A DNA stretch of 64,000 nt, from assembly GCA_965246945.1 (NCBI GenBank), contig CBDFFW010000001.1:806001-870000 (forward strand), written 5' to 3'. Below the pieces are notes generated by a model. It saw only the letters and a program-made list of their open reading frames with translations, did not search any database and was not told where the DNA came from. The position numbers were made by a program, and so were the translations under genes. This document shows positions 1-8,195 of the stretch, piece by piece (the first letter of the stretch is position 1; each line of letters begins with the position of its first letter). The DNA comes from CBDFFW01 sp965246945 (GTDB lineage Bacteria; Pseudomonadota; Alphaproteobacteria; UBA11073).

Positions 1-66
1 TATTCTAAGTTTTTATTGATAGAAAATTTATAGCCGATTGAATGCTAAACCATTATAGAAGATTCT

Positions 67-642
67 ATGAGTAATAATAATCCTACTTTAGATGCCATTG
101 CCAGCGCTGCCGCTTCAGCCACTGAAGACGCAGCCGCGATGTTAAACGATTATGATATGTTAAAGGAATTGCGGAAGCGGCAGCGCGAACGCCGCTTGGA
201 CGCCCAGAAAACACCGCGAACAATGGGCGGCAAAATTGCCGATCGGGTCGCCCAAATTGTTGGGTCATGGAATTTTGTAATTATCCAAAGCGTGCTATTG
301 GGTGGGTGGATTATCTTTAATTTGTATTTGGATAAAAAGGGGCCAGATCCATATCCGTTTATTTTACTTAATTTGATGCTGTCCTTCCAAGCGGCCTATA
401 CCGCGCCGATTATTATGATGTCACAAAACCGGCAGGCGAAATTGGATAAAATTGCTGCGCAGCAAGATTACGATACCAATATGAAGGCTGAGCTGGAAGT
501 GGAATGGTTGCATATGAAGATGGATGTGCTGCGCCAGCAGGAAGTCGCTAAACTATTACAAGTTGTTGAAGATCTCAGCCAAAGCATTGCAGATACGGCT
601 GAAAAAGAAAAGCAAGAAGCGATCGCACAAAACCAGCAATAA
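67..642 (+). CDS. DUF1003 family membrane protein
   Basis: Protein of 191 residues matching the DUF1003 family as I know it: two hydrophobic segments (about residues 69-89 and 96-119) separated by a short loop with DPYPFILLN, followed by the family signature APIIMMSQNRQ and a long charged helix to the C-terminus. It is probably an inner-membrane protein with both ends in the cytoplasm; the family has no firmly established function. No Shine-Dalgarno precedes the ATG, but a TATAGA box ends 7 nt before it, so the mRNA may be leaderless. The next gene starts 40 nt downstream with its own -10-like box. Family assignment is confident, role unknown. Confidence 0.85.
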   Translation: MSNNNPTLDAIASAAASATEDAAAMLNDYDMLKELRKRQRERRLDAQKTPRTMGGKIADRVAQIVGSWNFVIIQSVLLGGWIIFNLYLDKKGPDPYPFILLNLMLSFQAAYTAPIIMMSQNRQAKLDKIAAQQDYDTNMKAELEVEWLHMKMDVLRQQEVAKLLQVVEDLSQSIADTAEKEKQEAIAQNQQ

Positions 643-682
643 GCACTATCAGCGTATACTAAGCAGCCGCTATAAGATGTAA

Positions 683-1711
683 ATGCTGCGCATTGGGATC
701 GTGTTATATGGTGGGATTGGGGATATTATTACCTATTCCCACACCATTGCGGCATTCGCCAAATTAGTTGATCAGCCGGTTACACTGATTAGCCAGCACA
801 CCAATAATGGTGGCTTGGCACGGTTATTTGCCAAAGCGCCGTATGTTGAACAAATGTTAGATATCGAGGATCTGCATGGGTCAGATTATATCGTATTCGA
901 TTTATTGATGTTGATCCGCCATCAGGTGACTTACCGGTTGCACCAACCCCAATTGGTGGCCGAACAATTACCCCAGCTATTGCCACTAATTGCAATTTCG
1001 GAGCATTATGTGAAGCGGCTGGAAGTTGCGGCACAAGACCAACCTAAAATGGATCGGCTTTATGCCGACTACACTGTGTTGCAAGGGTATAACCGCAACC
1101 AGTTTATTTTGCGTAGTGCGGGCTTTGATACCACGATTTGGCAGCCATTAATTTATGCCGATCCGGCCGATGAAAATATTTTGAGTAAATGGCAATTAAA
1201 ACCGCAAGGTTATCTCACTATTCATGATGGTTGGGATACTAATTTCCAATTGGGCGGAAAAAAGCCAACAAAATGCTGGCCGGACAGGCATTGGCAAACG
1301 CTGATCAATTTAATTAAACAGCATTATCCTGCCTGGCCGATTGTCCAAATGGGTAGCCGCAATTCGACAGCCTATACGGGGGTGGATGTGCAGTTAATTG
1401 GCCAAACGCATTTGGGGGAGGTGGCATGGCTATTGCGGCATAGCCGGCAGCATGTGGATACCGAAAGCGGGCTCGTGCATTTGGCCTATGCCATGGGGCG
1501 CAAATCGATTTGCCTAACCGGACCAACCAATGCGGCTTATTATAACTATCCGGATAATGATAATCTGGTCAGCCAGAATTGCCAGAATTGCGCCTGGATT
1601 ACGCCGGATTGGATTAAAGACTGTTTACTGGATTTGCCCGAGCCTGCTTGTATGGTGAGCCTGACACCTGATTTGGTTTTTCATAAATTAACCCAGAATT
1701 TGGCTGCCTAA
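683..1711 (+). CDS. glycosyltransferase family 9 (heptosyltransferase-like)
   Basis: 342 residues. The N-terminus (IGIVLYGGIGDIITYSHTI) is the Rossmann start of GT-B glycosyltransferases of the ADP-heptose:LPS heptosyltransferase superfamily (GT9). The C-terminal half has the expected donor-site pattern: HDGWDTNFQLGGKKPTKCWP, then VDTESGLVHLAYAMG and SICLTGPTNAAYY, which resemble the D-(S/G)-G-x-x-H-x-A and G-P-T motifs of GT9 enzymes. It probably transfers a sugar to a cell-surface glycan; donor and acceptor cannot be told from sequence. A TATAAG box lies 6 nt before the ATG with no ribosome binding site. It is followed by a second glycosyltransferase on the same strand, suggesting a shared surface-polysaccharide role. 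Confidence 0.75.
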   Translation: MLRIGIVLYGGIGDIITYSHTIAAFAKLVDQPVTLISQHTNNGGLARLFAKAPYVEQMLDIEDLHGSDYIVFDLLMLIRHQVTYRLHQPQLVAEQLPQLLPLIAISEHYVKRLEVAAQDQPKMDRLYADYTVLQGYNRNQFILRSAGFDTTIWQPLIYADPADENILSKWQLKPQGYLTIHDGWDTNFQLGGKKPTKCWPDRHWQTLINLIKQHYPAWPIVQMGSRNSTAYTGVDVQLIGQTHLGEVAWLLRHSRQHVDTESGLVHLAYAMGRKSICLTGPTNAAYYNYPDNDNLVSQNCQNCAWITPDWIKDCLLDLPEPACMVSLTPDLVFHKLTQNLAA

Positions 1712-1749
1712 GGTTTACGGCAGTTGCAGCGTACTGATAGAATAAAACC

Positions 1750-2892
1750 ATGGCTTTGAAATGGCTATTTATCGATGTGGTCGGGTTTGCCTATCACCCC
1801 GCCACTCCAGAGGAAGAACCTTTGGGCGGTTCGCAATCGGCGGGTATTTATTTGATGCGCGAATTGGTCAAACGCGGGCATGAAGTTGTGTTGGCCAATG
1901 CCGCCACTGAACCCAAGCCAAGCCATGGCATTGCCCATTACACATCCAACAATCTACATCTTTTAATGCAATGGGCCGATGCAGTTGTTTTTTTAAACAA
2001 CATTCATCCTGATAATTTGCACGAAATGCGGCTGGCATTGCCTGATAAGCCGTTTATCTTGTGGATGCATCACGCCACCGATCAGGAATCCGCCCGCTAT
2101 TTAAACGATCCGCAAATGGTGGCGGATTATAATGCCATGGTTTTTGTCAGCGAATGGCAGCGCCAGCAATACATCGAACATTATCCGCACATTTTAACCA
2201 AACCACTTTATGTCCGGCGGAATGCCATTGCGCCATTTTTTGAAGATTTATTTAAACCTGATGAAGTGATTTTGGCGCAGAAGATTTGGCCTCCTGTTTT
2301 CTTTTATGCCAGTACACCATTCCGTGGGCTAGACCGCTTGTTGGCCGTTTATCATCACCTGGCCAAAGAATTTGATAGCTTACAGTTGCAGGTGTTTTCC
2401 AGCTTGCAAATCTACCGTATGGATGATCCATATACCGAACTTTACCAATGGGTATTGGAACAGCCAGGCGGCCAATATTTTGGTAGTATTCCGCAGCCAG
2501 TTTTGATGCAGTATATGAAGCAAGCCATGTGTTTAGCTTATCCCAATATCTTTCCGGAAACTTCCTGTATTGCAATAATGGAAGCGATGGCAGCGGGTTG
2601 CCTAACCATCACCTCGGATTTAGGAGCACTGCCGGAAACCTGTGCTGGCCTGGCAGAATTGGTGCCATTTACTGAGGAGCCGATTGCCCATATTAAAGCA
2701 TTTACAGCCATCTGCCGCGTTTGGCTGCAGAATATTTATGCAATGCAAGCAGCGGGTGAGTTGGAGGCAGAGCTGCGCAAACGCGTGAATTACGCCAATA
2801 CGCATTACCGCTGGTCTATTCGGGCGGTTGAGTGGGAAAAGATGCTGGTTGATCTGTTGCAAGGCAAGGCACAGGTTGGCTTATGCATATAA
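1750..2892 (+). CDS. glycosyltransferase family 4-type
   Basis: 380 residues with GT-B architecture. The N-terminal domain starts with a hydrophobic strand and GGSQSAGIYLMRELVKRGHEV, typical of GT4 nucleotide-sugar transferases. The C-terminal domain carries FPETSCIAIMEAMAAGCLTITSDLGALPE, matching the GT4 E-x(7)-E donor-binding signature region. Substrate is unknown. The start is backed by a promoter-like TTTACG-18 nt-TAGAAT ending 6 nt before the ATG, so the transcript may be leaderless. The 3' end overlaps acpS by 10 nt, implying co-transcription with it. Together with the preceding GT9 gene this is probably a small surface-glycan locus. Confidence 0.75.
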   Translation: MALKWLFIDVVGFAYHPATPEEEPLGGSQSAGIYLMRELVKRGHEVVLANAATEPKPSHGIAHYTSNNLHLLMQWADAVVFLNNIHPDNLHEMRLALPDKPFILWMHHATDQESARYLNDPQMVADYNAMVFVSEWQRQQYIEHYPHILTKPLYVRRNAIAPFFEDLFKPDEVILAQKIWPPVFFYASTPFRGLDRLLAVYHHLAKEFDSLQLQVFSSLQIYRMDDPYTELYQWVLEQPGGQYFGSIPQPVLMQYMKQAMCLAYPNIFPETSCIAIMEAMAAGCLTITSDLGALPETCAGLAELVPFTEEPIAHIKAFTAICRVWLQNIYAMQAAGELEAELRKRVNYANTHYRWSIRAVEWEKMLVDLLQGKAQVGLCI

Positions 2893-3254
2893 TTGGCATT
2901 GGTTTGGATTTATGTCGCGTGGCGCGTATTGATAAATTGTATCAAGCATATAGCCAGAAATTTTTAGAAAAGTTGTTGCATGCGGAAGAGCAACTAACTT
3001 TTAATCAGTTGGCCGCAGCCCAGCAGATGAATTGGCTAGCCAAGCGCTTTGCGGCTAAGGAAGCTGCAGGCAAGGCATTGGGTGTTGGGATTGGCCGGAT
3101 TGGTTTAACCAATATTGTGACGTATAAAAATGCCAATAGCGCACAGCCGCAATTGCGGCTTGCACATTCTGACCATCAACATATTCAGTGGCATTTAAGC
3201 CTGACTGATGAAGGCGATATGGCCGCCGCGGTTGCCTTGGCTTACACCATTTAG
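2883..3254 (+). CDS. acpS: holo-[acyl-carrier-protein] synthase
   Basis: 123 residues, the usual AcpS length. It transfers the 4'-phosphopantetheine arm from CoA to apo-ACP, activating fatty-acid synthesis in the cytoplasm. Visible family signatures are IGIGLDLCRVARI at the N-terminus (Mg-binding Asp) and WLAKRFAAKEAAGKALGVGI (catalytic F-A-A-K-E-A motif), ending in LSLTDEGDMAAAVALA. The ATG lies inside the end of the upstream glycosyltransferase gene (10-nt overlap). The stop codon overlaps that of the convergent flgH within TTAG. In many alphaproteobacteria acpS sits with lepB-rnc-era; here it does not. Confidence 0.93.
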   Translation: MHIIGIGLDLCRVARIDKLYQAYSQKFLEKLLHAEEQLTFNQLAAAQQMNWLAKRFAAKEAAGKALGVGIGRIGLTNIVTYKNANSAQPQLRLAHSDHQHIQWHLSLTDEGDMAAAVALAYTI

Positions 3255-4018
3255 AACGGTGAAACGATATCGAGTAATTGCTGGCCATAGCGAGGTTGCT
3301 GGAGATCAGTGCCTTGACCGCGACCGCCATAGGTGATCCGTGCTTCCGCAATTTTATCGTAAGAGATTACATTGCCTGGCTCGATATCCTCGGGACGGAT
3401 AACCCCTTTGAGGGTGAGCACGCGCATTTCAAAATTCACGCCCATTTCCTGGCTGCCTTGAATGGCCAGATTGCCATTGGGCAGGCGCTGGGTTACAACA
3501 GCGGCGAGTTTAAGTTTAATCTCTTCTTTACGGTCGATGGTGCCCTTGCCGTCGCTGGCAGAAGTACCAGATATATTAGCAGCTTTTGACGGATCAAAGG
3601 CTTGCGGTAATTGGCGCAGCACCCCAGGTGATTGCTCAATCCCAAATAAGCTATTGATGCCGATATTATCGGAGCCGGTACGTGCGCGGGTGGTTTCGTT
3701 ATTTAATTTGGCGCTATCGGCAATCACGATATTCACCGTTAAAATATCGCCGACATTATTGGCACGTTGATCGCGAAAAAAAGCTTTATTGCCTGTGCGC
3801 CATAATGAGTTGGCTTCCTGCGTGCTGCTGCCAGGAATAGCGGAAGGTTGGGGCAGGCTAACCGGTTGGTAATTAGCCTGACTGGTGGGATCAATAATCG
3901 GAGATGGTTTGGGCGCTTCGCCAATATTTTCTAAGCGGTCAAAGGCACTGCAGGCGCTTAAACTGAAAGCCATGGCCGTGGCACTGAGCAAAGATAGAAT
4001 GGTATAACGGTCGCGCAT
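3251..4018 (-). CDS. flgH: flagellar basal-body L-ring protein FlgH
   Basis: 255 residues. FlgH is the outer-membrane lipoprotein of the flagellar L-ring. The protein starts with a lipoprotein signal peptide whose lipobox is LSAC (lipidated Cys23), has a Pro/Ser-rich linker, then the FlgH core: SLWRTGNKAFFRDQRANNVGDILTVNI, RLPNGNLAIQGSQEMGVN and the C-terminal GVIRPEDIEPGNVISYDKIAEARITYGGRG. Length and motifs look complete, so nothing suggests decay. An AGGA ribosome site precedes the start. No other flagellar gene is present in the window: neighbours are trpC upstream and the convergent acpS downstream. Confidence 0.95.
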   Translation of the reverse strand: MRDRYTILSLLSATAMAFSLSACSAFDRLENIGEAPKPSPIIDPTSQANYQPVSLPQPSAIPGSSTQEANSLWRTGNKAFFRDQRANNVGDILTVNIVIADSAKLNNETTRARTGSDNIGINSLFGIEQSPGVLRQLPQAFDPSKAANISGTSASDGKGTIDRKEEIKLKLAAVVTQRLPNGNLAIQGSQEMGVNFEMRVLTLKGVIRPEDIEPGNVISYDKIAEARITYGGRGQGTDLQQPRYGQQLLDIVSPF

Positions 4019-4093
4019 CGGTAATCCTGGTCAATTTTGCGCGCCGTTCTGGCGCATTCTTTCTATCATACTATAAGCAAGCGGCATGCCAAA

Positions 4094-4891
4094 CTAGTTA
4101 TTGCCCAGTAACTCACGCGTGGCAGCGGCCAAATGTGGCTGTTTGAGTAAATGTTCGCCAACCAAATAACTGTAAATTTTGGCATTTTGCGACAGCGCTT
4201 GCAAATCTGCATGACTTTTTATGCCACTTTCGCTGATACAAACGCGGTCGGGCGGCACCATGGCGGCCAGACGGAAAGAAGTGGTGAGATCTGTTTTGAG
4301 CGTTTTGAGATTGCGGTTGTTAATGCCGATCAGTGGCGTATCGAGCAACAAGGCACGCTCTAATTCTGCTTCATCATGCACTTCGGCCAAGACATCCAAG
4401 CCATATTGATGGGCGGTACTGAGCAGTTCTTGCGCTTGTGCATCGCTAAGCGCTGCCATGATCAGCAAAACCGCGTCCGCGCCAATGGCACGTGCTTCAA
4501 TCACTTGATAGGGATCCACTGTAAAATCTTTGCGTAAAACGGGCAGGGCACAAGCGGTGCGGGCCGCCACTAAATGGCTATCTTCGCCCATAAAATAATC
4601 GGGTTCGGTGAGGACCGATAAGCAGGTGGCGCCCGCGCTGGCATAAGCCATGGCATGCGCGGCAGGGTCAAAATCCGCACGAATGATACCCGCCGAAGGT
4701 GAAGCCTGTTTAATCTCAGCAATCAGCCCATATTGTTTCAACATCACTTGGTCAGTCAGCTGCCGCGCAAAAGCCCTTGTTTCTGGCATGGCATCGGCAC
4801 GGGCGATTAAATCATCGATTGGCATAGCGAGTTTGGCGGCGGCCACATGCGCGCGGCGCTGATCGCAAATTTCTTTAAGCTTGTCCGACAT
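4094..4891 (-). CDS. trpC: indole-3-glycerol-phosphate synthase
   Basis: 265 residues. Catalyses ring closure of CdRP to indole-3-glycerol phosphate in tryptophan synthesis. (Beta/alpha)8 barrel motifs are visible: LIAEIKQASPSAGII (catalytic Lys), VLTEPDYFMGE, LPVLRKDFTVDPYQ, LLDVLAEVHDEAEL-like strand, IGINNRNLKTL and CISESGI. The ATG at 4891 (MSDKLKEICDQRR) is chosen because an upstream in-frame extension would lie wholly inside trpD; with this start the two genes overlap by 17 nt, consistent with translational coupling. Last gene of trpGDC. A weak GC-rich hairpin lies between it and flgH but without a T-run. Confidence 0.95.
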   Translation of the reverse strand: MSDKLKEICDQRRAHVAAAKLAMPIDDLIARADAMPETRAFARQLTDQVMLKQYGLIAEIKQASPSAGIIRADFDPAAHAMAYASAGATCLSVLTEPDYFMGEDSHLVAARTACALPVLRKDFTVDPYQVIEARAIGADAVLLIMAALSDAQAQELLSTAHQYGLDVLAEVHDEAELERALLLDTPLIGINNRNLKTLKTDLTTSFRLAAMVPPDRVCISESGIKSHADLQALSQNAKIYSYLVGEHLLKQPHLAAATRELLGNN

Positions 4892-5846
4892 TTTCTTTAA
4901 TTTTCTGTAAAAGCGTGTAAGCAGTGCCACTTTGCAAAATGGCATGCGCTTGTTGTACGCCAATGCGGATATTTTTTGCGGTGCCGGCCAAGACCAAACC
5001 AGCGGCGGTATTTAAACACACCGCATCCGTATAAGCGCTTGGCTGGCCTTGCAGCACTGCAATTAAGGCGGCGGCGTAATCGGCATCCGCTGGTGCTTGC
5101 ACGGCAGTAATCGGGTGCCTGGTTAAACCGGTTTCTTCCGGCGTAATAATGGCTTGATCGATCGTGCCATCGGCTAAAATACAAATTTGGTTCACGCCGC
5201 TGAGCGATAATTCATCCATATGACCGGCACCGCACACAACCCAGGCGCGCTGCATACCCAAATGCTGCATGGCTTCCGCCATCGGCTCTAAATATTCCGG
5301 CTTGGCAACACCCAATAATAGCCAATCCGGTTTGGCTGGATTAACCAATGGTCCAAGCAAATTAATGAAACTGCGGCGGCCTAGAGCTTTGCGGGTGGCG
5401 GCCAGATTACCAAGTTGTGGATGATACATAGGCGCTAGTAAAAATGCCCAATTTGTATGTTGTAAACACGCTGCCATTTTTTCGGCAGGCATATGGATAT
5501 CAACACCCAGTTTTTGCAGCACATCGGCCGCACCGCTCGCGGAAGAACTGGCACGGTTACCGTGCTTGGCAATCGGTACACCAGCGGCAGCCAAGACCAA
5601 AGAAGTGGCGGTAGATATATTATAAGTATTTAAACCATCACCGCCGGTGCCGACCACATCGCCCAAAATTATATTTGGGCGTGGAAAGGGCAACATGACA
5701 GCTTGTAAGGCTTGCGCCGCGCCCACCAGTAATTCGCTGGTAACCGGTTGTTCAGTTAGCACGAGTAATTGTTGTTTTTGCTCATGGCTGCCAGCTGGGG
5801 TGGCTAGCAATGCCTGCATGGCGTGATAGGCATCGGCCGCATTCAT
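4875..5846 (-). CDS. trpD: anthranilate phosphoribosyltransferase
   Basis: 323 residues. Joins anthranilate and PRPP in tryptophan synthesis. The glycine-rich PRPP-binding loop is present (GDVVGTGGDGLNTYNIST), followed by AKHGNRASSSASGAADVLQKLG and the conserved LGRRSFINLLGPLVNPA. Its start is 3 nt after the trpG stop codon, and its end overlaps trpC by 17 nt, so the three genes form one tight operon. Family member of normal size with no lesion visible. Confidence 0.95.
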   Translation of the reverse strand: MNAADAYHAMQALLATPAGSHEQKQQLLVLTEQPVTSELLVGAAQALQAVMLPFPRPNIILGDVVGTGGDGLNTYNISTATSLVLAAAGVPIAKHGNRASSSASGAADVLQKLGVDIHMPAEKMAACLQHTNWAFLLAPMYHPQLGNLAATRKALGRRSFINLLGPLVNPAKPDWLLLGVAKPEYLEPMAEAMQHLGMQRAWVVCGAGHMDELSLSGVNQICILADGTIDQAIITPEETGLTRHPITAVQAPADADYAAALIAVLQGQPSAYTDAVCLNTAAGLVLAGTAKNIRIGVQQAHAILQSGTAYTLLQKIKENVGQA

Positions 5847-5849
5847 CGC

Positions 5850-6431
5850 TTATGCCTGCAGCCCAGCCAGTTGTAGAAAGTTGCGCATTAAAATACCGCC
5901 ATCGGGCGTGCCAATGCTTTCGGGGTGAAATTGCACACCCCAGATGGGCAGGGTGTGATGCTGCACGGCTTGGATCACGCCATCGGCGGAATGGGCGGTA
6001 ACTTCCAATTCGGGCGGACAATTTTTTGGTGCAATGGTCAATGAGTGGTAACGCATAATGGTCAGTGGTTGCGGCGCATTTTTAAACAGACCAGTGCCAG
6101 TATGCGCAACTGTATCGGTTTTGCCATGCATCACCAATGGTGCCCGCACCACAGCGCCGCCAAAAGCTTGCCCAATCGCTTGATGGCCAAGGCATACACC
6201 AAGTAGGGGAATAGGCTGATTTTTCAGGGCTTCAATCAGCGGCAAACACATCCCCGCCTCATTTGGGGTACAGGGGCCAGGGGAAAGCACAATTGCGGCC
6301 GGTGCTTTGGCCATAATCGCAGCCACGCTTAACGCATCATTACGCACGACTTCCGTTTCGGCACCCAGCGCGCCCAATTGGTGCACCAAATTCCAGGTGA
6401 AACTATCGTAATTATCCAGCAGCAGGATCAT
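5850..6431 (-). CDS. trpG: anthranilate synthase glutamine amidotransferase subunit
   Basis: 193 residues. Class I glutamine amidotransferase that supplies ammonia to TrpE (it could also serve PabB). It shows ILLLDNYDSFTWNLVHQLG at the N-terminus, LSPGPCTPNEAG for the oxyanion region, the catalytic nucleophile in LLGVCLGHQAIG (Cys80), the R-Y-H-S-L motif and the catalytic FHPES near the C-terminus. The ATG at 6431 begins exactly at the family start; a longer in-frame reading adds 12 atypical residues. trpE is not next to it: the upstream neighbour is a palindromic repeat and the divergent def gene. Confidence 0.93.
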   Translation of the reverse strand: MILLLDNYDSFTWNLVHQLGALGAETEVVRNDALSVAAIMAKAPAAIVLSPGPCTPNEAGMCLPLIEALKNQPIPLLGVCLGHQAIGQAFGGAVVRAPLVMHGKTDTVAHTGTGLFKNAPQPLTIMRYHSLTIAPKNCPPELEVTAHSADGVIQAVQHHTLPIWGVQFHPESIGTPDGGILMRNFLQLAGLQA

Positions 6432-6480
6432 TGGCGTTATATTCCGTTGCTTATTAGTAGAGTGCAAGCCTTCTCATTGT

Positions 6481-6569
6481 CGTCATCCCAGCGCAAGCTG
6501 GGATCCATGTTTGCGTTGGTTTTAACCATATCTTAGCTAGACTGGATACCAGCTTTCGCTGGTATGACG
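6481..6569. repeat. dispersed palindromic repeat (GTCATCCCAGC family)
   Basis: Large imperfect palindrome between trpG and def. The left arm (6481-6507) and right arm (6543-6569) are reverse complements at all but three positions. Each arm contains its own small hairpin (CCAGC-GCAA-GCTGG on the left, CCAGC-TTTC-GCTGG on the right). The same core (TCATCTCAGC...GCTGGGATGA) recurs between metK and pepP at 12383-12412. It is a non-coding, REP-like element; the def reading frame can be extended back into it, which argues for the internal def start at 6600. Confidence 0.85.
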
Positions 6570-6599
6570 CGGAATATTCAACTAAAACTATTCAATCAA

Positions 6600-7124
6600 A
6601 TGTCTAAAATATTGCCCATTATCATTGCGCCAGACCCAATTTTGAAGGCGGTGGCCCAACCAGTAGATAAAATTGACGCAAAAATTCGCATACTTGTTGA
6701 ACAGATGTATGACACCATGTACGCCGCCAATGGCATTGGCTTGGCCGCGCCGCAAGTGAATATTGGTCAGCGCATTGTGGTAGTGGATACGGGCCGCGAT
6801 AGCGGTCCGCCGCAACCGCAAGCTTTTATTAATCCAGAAATTATCAAAAGCGCTGAAGAATTGCGCATGTATAATGAAGGTTGTTTATCGCTGCCGGAAT
6901 TTTATGCGGAGATCGACCGGCCCGATTGGATTATCCTGAAATATGTGGATTTAGAAGGCACGCAGCAGGAATTGAAAGCAACCGATATGCTGGCCACGGT
7001 TTTGCAGCACGAGATTGATCATTTGAATGGTGTGTTATTACTGGATAAAGTTTCTAAATTACGGCGCGATACCGCTTTGCGGAGATTTAAAAAATTGAAA
7101 GCGGAACTAGTCGAAGCGGTATAA
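6600..7124 (+). CDS. def: peptide deformylase
   Basis: 174 residues with start at ATG 6600 (MSKILPIIIAPDPIL). Removes the formyl group from nascent N-termini using Fe2+/Zn2+. All three family motifs are intact: GIGLAAPQ (45-52), EGCLSLP (93-99, metal-binding Cys95) and HEIDH (137-141). A longer reading frame from 6564 begins inside the palindromic repeat and adds residues not seen in the family. In most alphaproteobacteria def is followed by fmt; here fmt is about 50 kb away at 57474, so the pair has been split. Confidence 0.95.
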   Translation: MSKILPIIIAPDPILKAVAQPVDKIDAKIRILVEQMYDTMYAANGIGLAAPQVNIGQRIVVVDTGRDSGPPQPQAFINPEIIKSAEELRMYNEGCLSLPEFYAEIDRPDWIILKYVDLEGTQQELKATDMLATVLQHEIDHLNGVLLLDKVSKLRRDTALRRFKKLKAELVEAV

Positions 7125-7141
7125 TATATGATTTCAAACTA

Positions 7142-7169
7142 TTGACTTAATTGATCTTTTATTTAATAT
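7142..7169 (+). promoter_or_regulatory. candidate promoter of the oxygenase gene
   Basis: TTGACT (7142-7147) and TAATAT (7164-7169) with a 16-nt spacer in a very AT-rich gap. The predicted transcription start falls a few bases before the ATG at 7180 and there is no Shine-Dalgarno, so the mRNA would be leaderless or nearly so. Confidence 0.45.
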
Positions 7170-7179
7170 TAATGATATT

Positions 7180-8193
7180 ATGTCAGCAAGCAATATTCAA
7201 TGTATCCCATTTCCACCAAGAGCAGCCCAATTTTTTGTAGCTTCTGCAAAAATATGGCAAGAGCAATTTAATCCTTATCATAGTGATACAGAAGCCCTCG
7301 CTGAAATAGCTGGAGATGGAATGTTCGTTGGGTTGCAAGCTGCAGGTTCAGATGGCGCAGCAGTATTGAAATTTGCGAATGATTTTAAAAGTAGCAGAGT
7401 TACAAAACCAACTGTAATTTCTGGTGTACCGGTTGATCCAGTCGGAAATTTAGGCGCAACGCCCACGCATCGAAGATATTCAGGGCTACCAAAAGATATT
7501 CAAAAAACAGGATTTATCACTGAATTTGCTTTATTGGCGTTGAACCGGTTGCTTGACTTGAAGCCAACCAAAACGCCAGAAATTCAACAGAGTATGCCTT
7601 TTCATCACTTATGCCCTTTGCCGGATGCACGCGACCATGCAAGTGGGGTAGGGGCGGCAGATTTTCCATGGCATACTGAAAGAACGTATGATCCATTGTG
7701 CTGGACTTATGTTTTAATTTTGGCAGCACTGCGCAACCAAGCGACACCAACATCACTAGCTGGAATTAATGATGTATTAAATTGGTTAGAAGCAGAATTA
7801 CTTGCCAGCGATTTTGAAAAACTAAAGGAACCACGTTTTAACTTTCATTCAGGTATTGCTTTTGGACCAGGCCAGCCAGAAGCAGTTTATACAGGTGCAA
7901 TGTTGGAACAGGTAAATAACCAAACGATTCTAAGGTTAAACGCTAATCCAGAGAAATTAAGCTGCGCCCCAGGTTTTAATGCGGATGAAACACAGCAATT
8001 AATTAACCATATGGCTGATATTCTTGAAGCAAAAAAGTCAGCCTGTGGCGTGGTGTTACACCATGGCGATGTCGCGGTTATCGGCAATGATAAAGTTATT
8101 CATGCCCGCGATGAAATTGTCGGTGTAGATTTACTATTTGGTCAGGAGCGATGGCTGGTTCGCACTCAAAGCATACGCAATCTACATTTTTAA
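7180..8193 (+). CDS. TauD/TfdA-like Fe(II)/2-oxoglutarate oxygenase
   Basis: 337 residues. Resembles the clavaminate-synthase-like branch of the TauD superfamily of non-heme iron oxygenases. The iron triad can be read as H165-x-E167 (FPWHTERTYDP, with Glu in place of the commoner Asp) and distal H308 (VIHARDEIVG); Arg in QERWLVRTQS would bind 2-oxoglutarate. Members hydroxylate amino acids such as Asn or Arg, often in specialised metabolism, but the substrate is not readable here. It stands alone between def and the convergent rbfA, with its own AT-rich promoter, so it may be an acquired gene. Fold call good, substrate unknown. Confidence 0.7.
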   Translation: MSASNIQCIPFPPRAAQFFVASAKIWQEQFNPYHSDTEALAEIAGDGMFVGLQAAGSDGAAVLKFANDFKSSRVTKPTVISGVPVDPVGNLGATPTHRRYSGLPKDIQKTGFITEFALLALNRLLDLKPTKTPEIQQSMPFHHLCPLPDARDHASGVGAADFPWHTERTYDPLCWTYVLILAALRNQATPTSLAGINDVLNWLEAELLASDFEKLKEPRFNFHSGIAFGPGQPEAVYTGAMLEQVNNQTILRLNANPEKLSCAPGFNADETQQLINHMADILEAKKSACGVVLHHGDVAVIGNDKVIHARDEIVGVDLLFGQERWLVRTQSIRNLHF

Positions 8194-8195
8194 TC

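Noticed and set aside
4040..4062. Terminator after trpC on the minus strand
   Set aside because: GCGCC/GGCGC hairpin of five pairs with no T-run; not strong enough to list.
6564..6599. Upstream start of def at 6564
   Set aside because: It begins inside the palindromic repeat and adds residues foreign to the family; 6600 gives the normal start.
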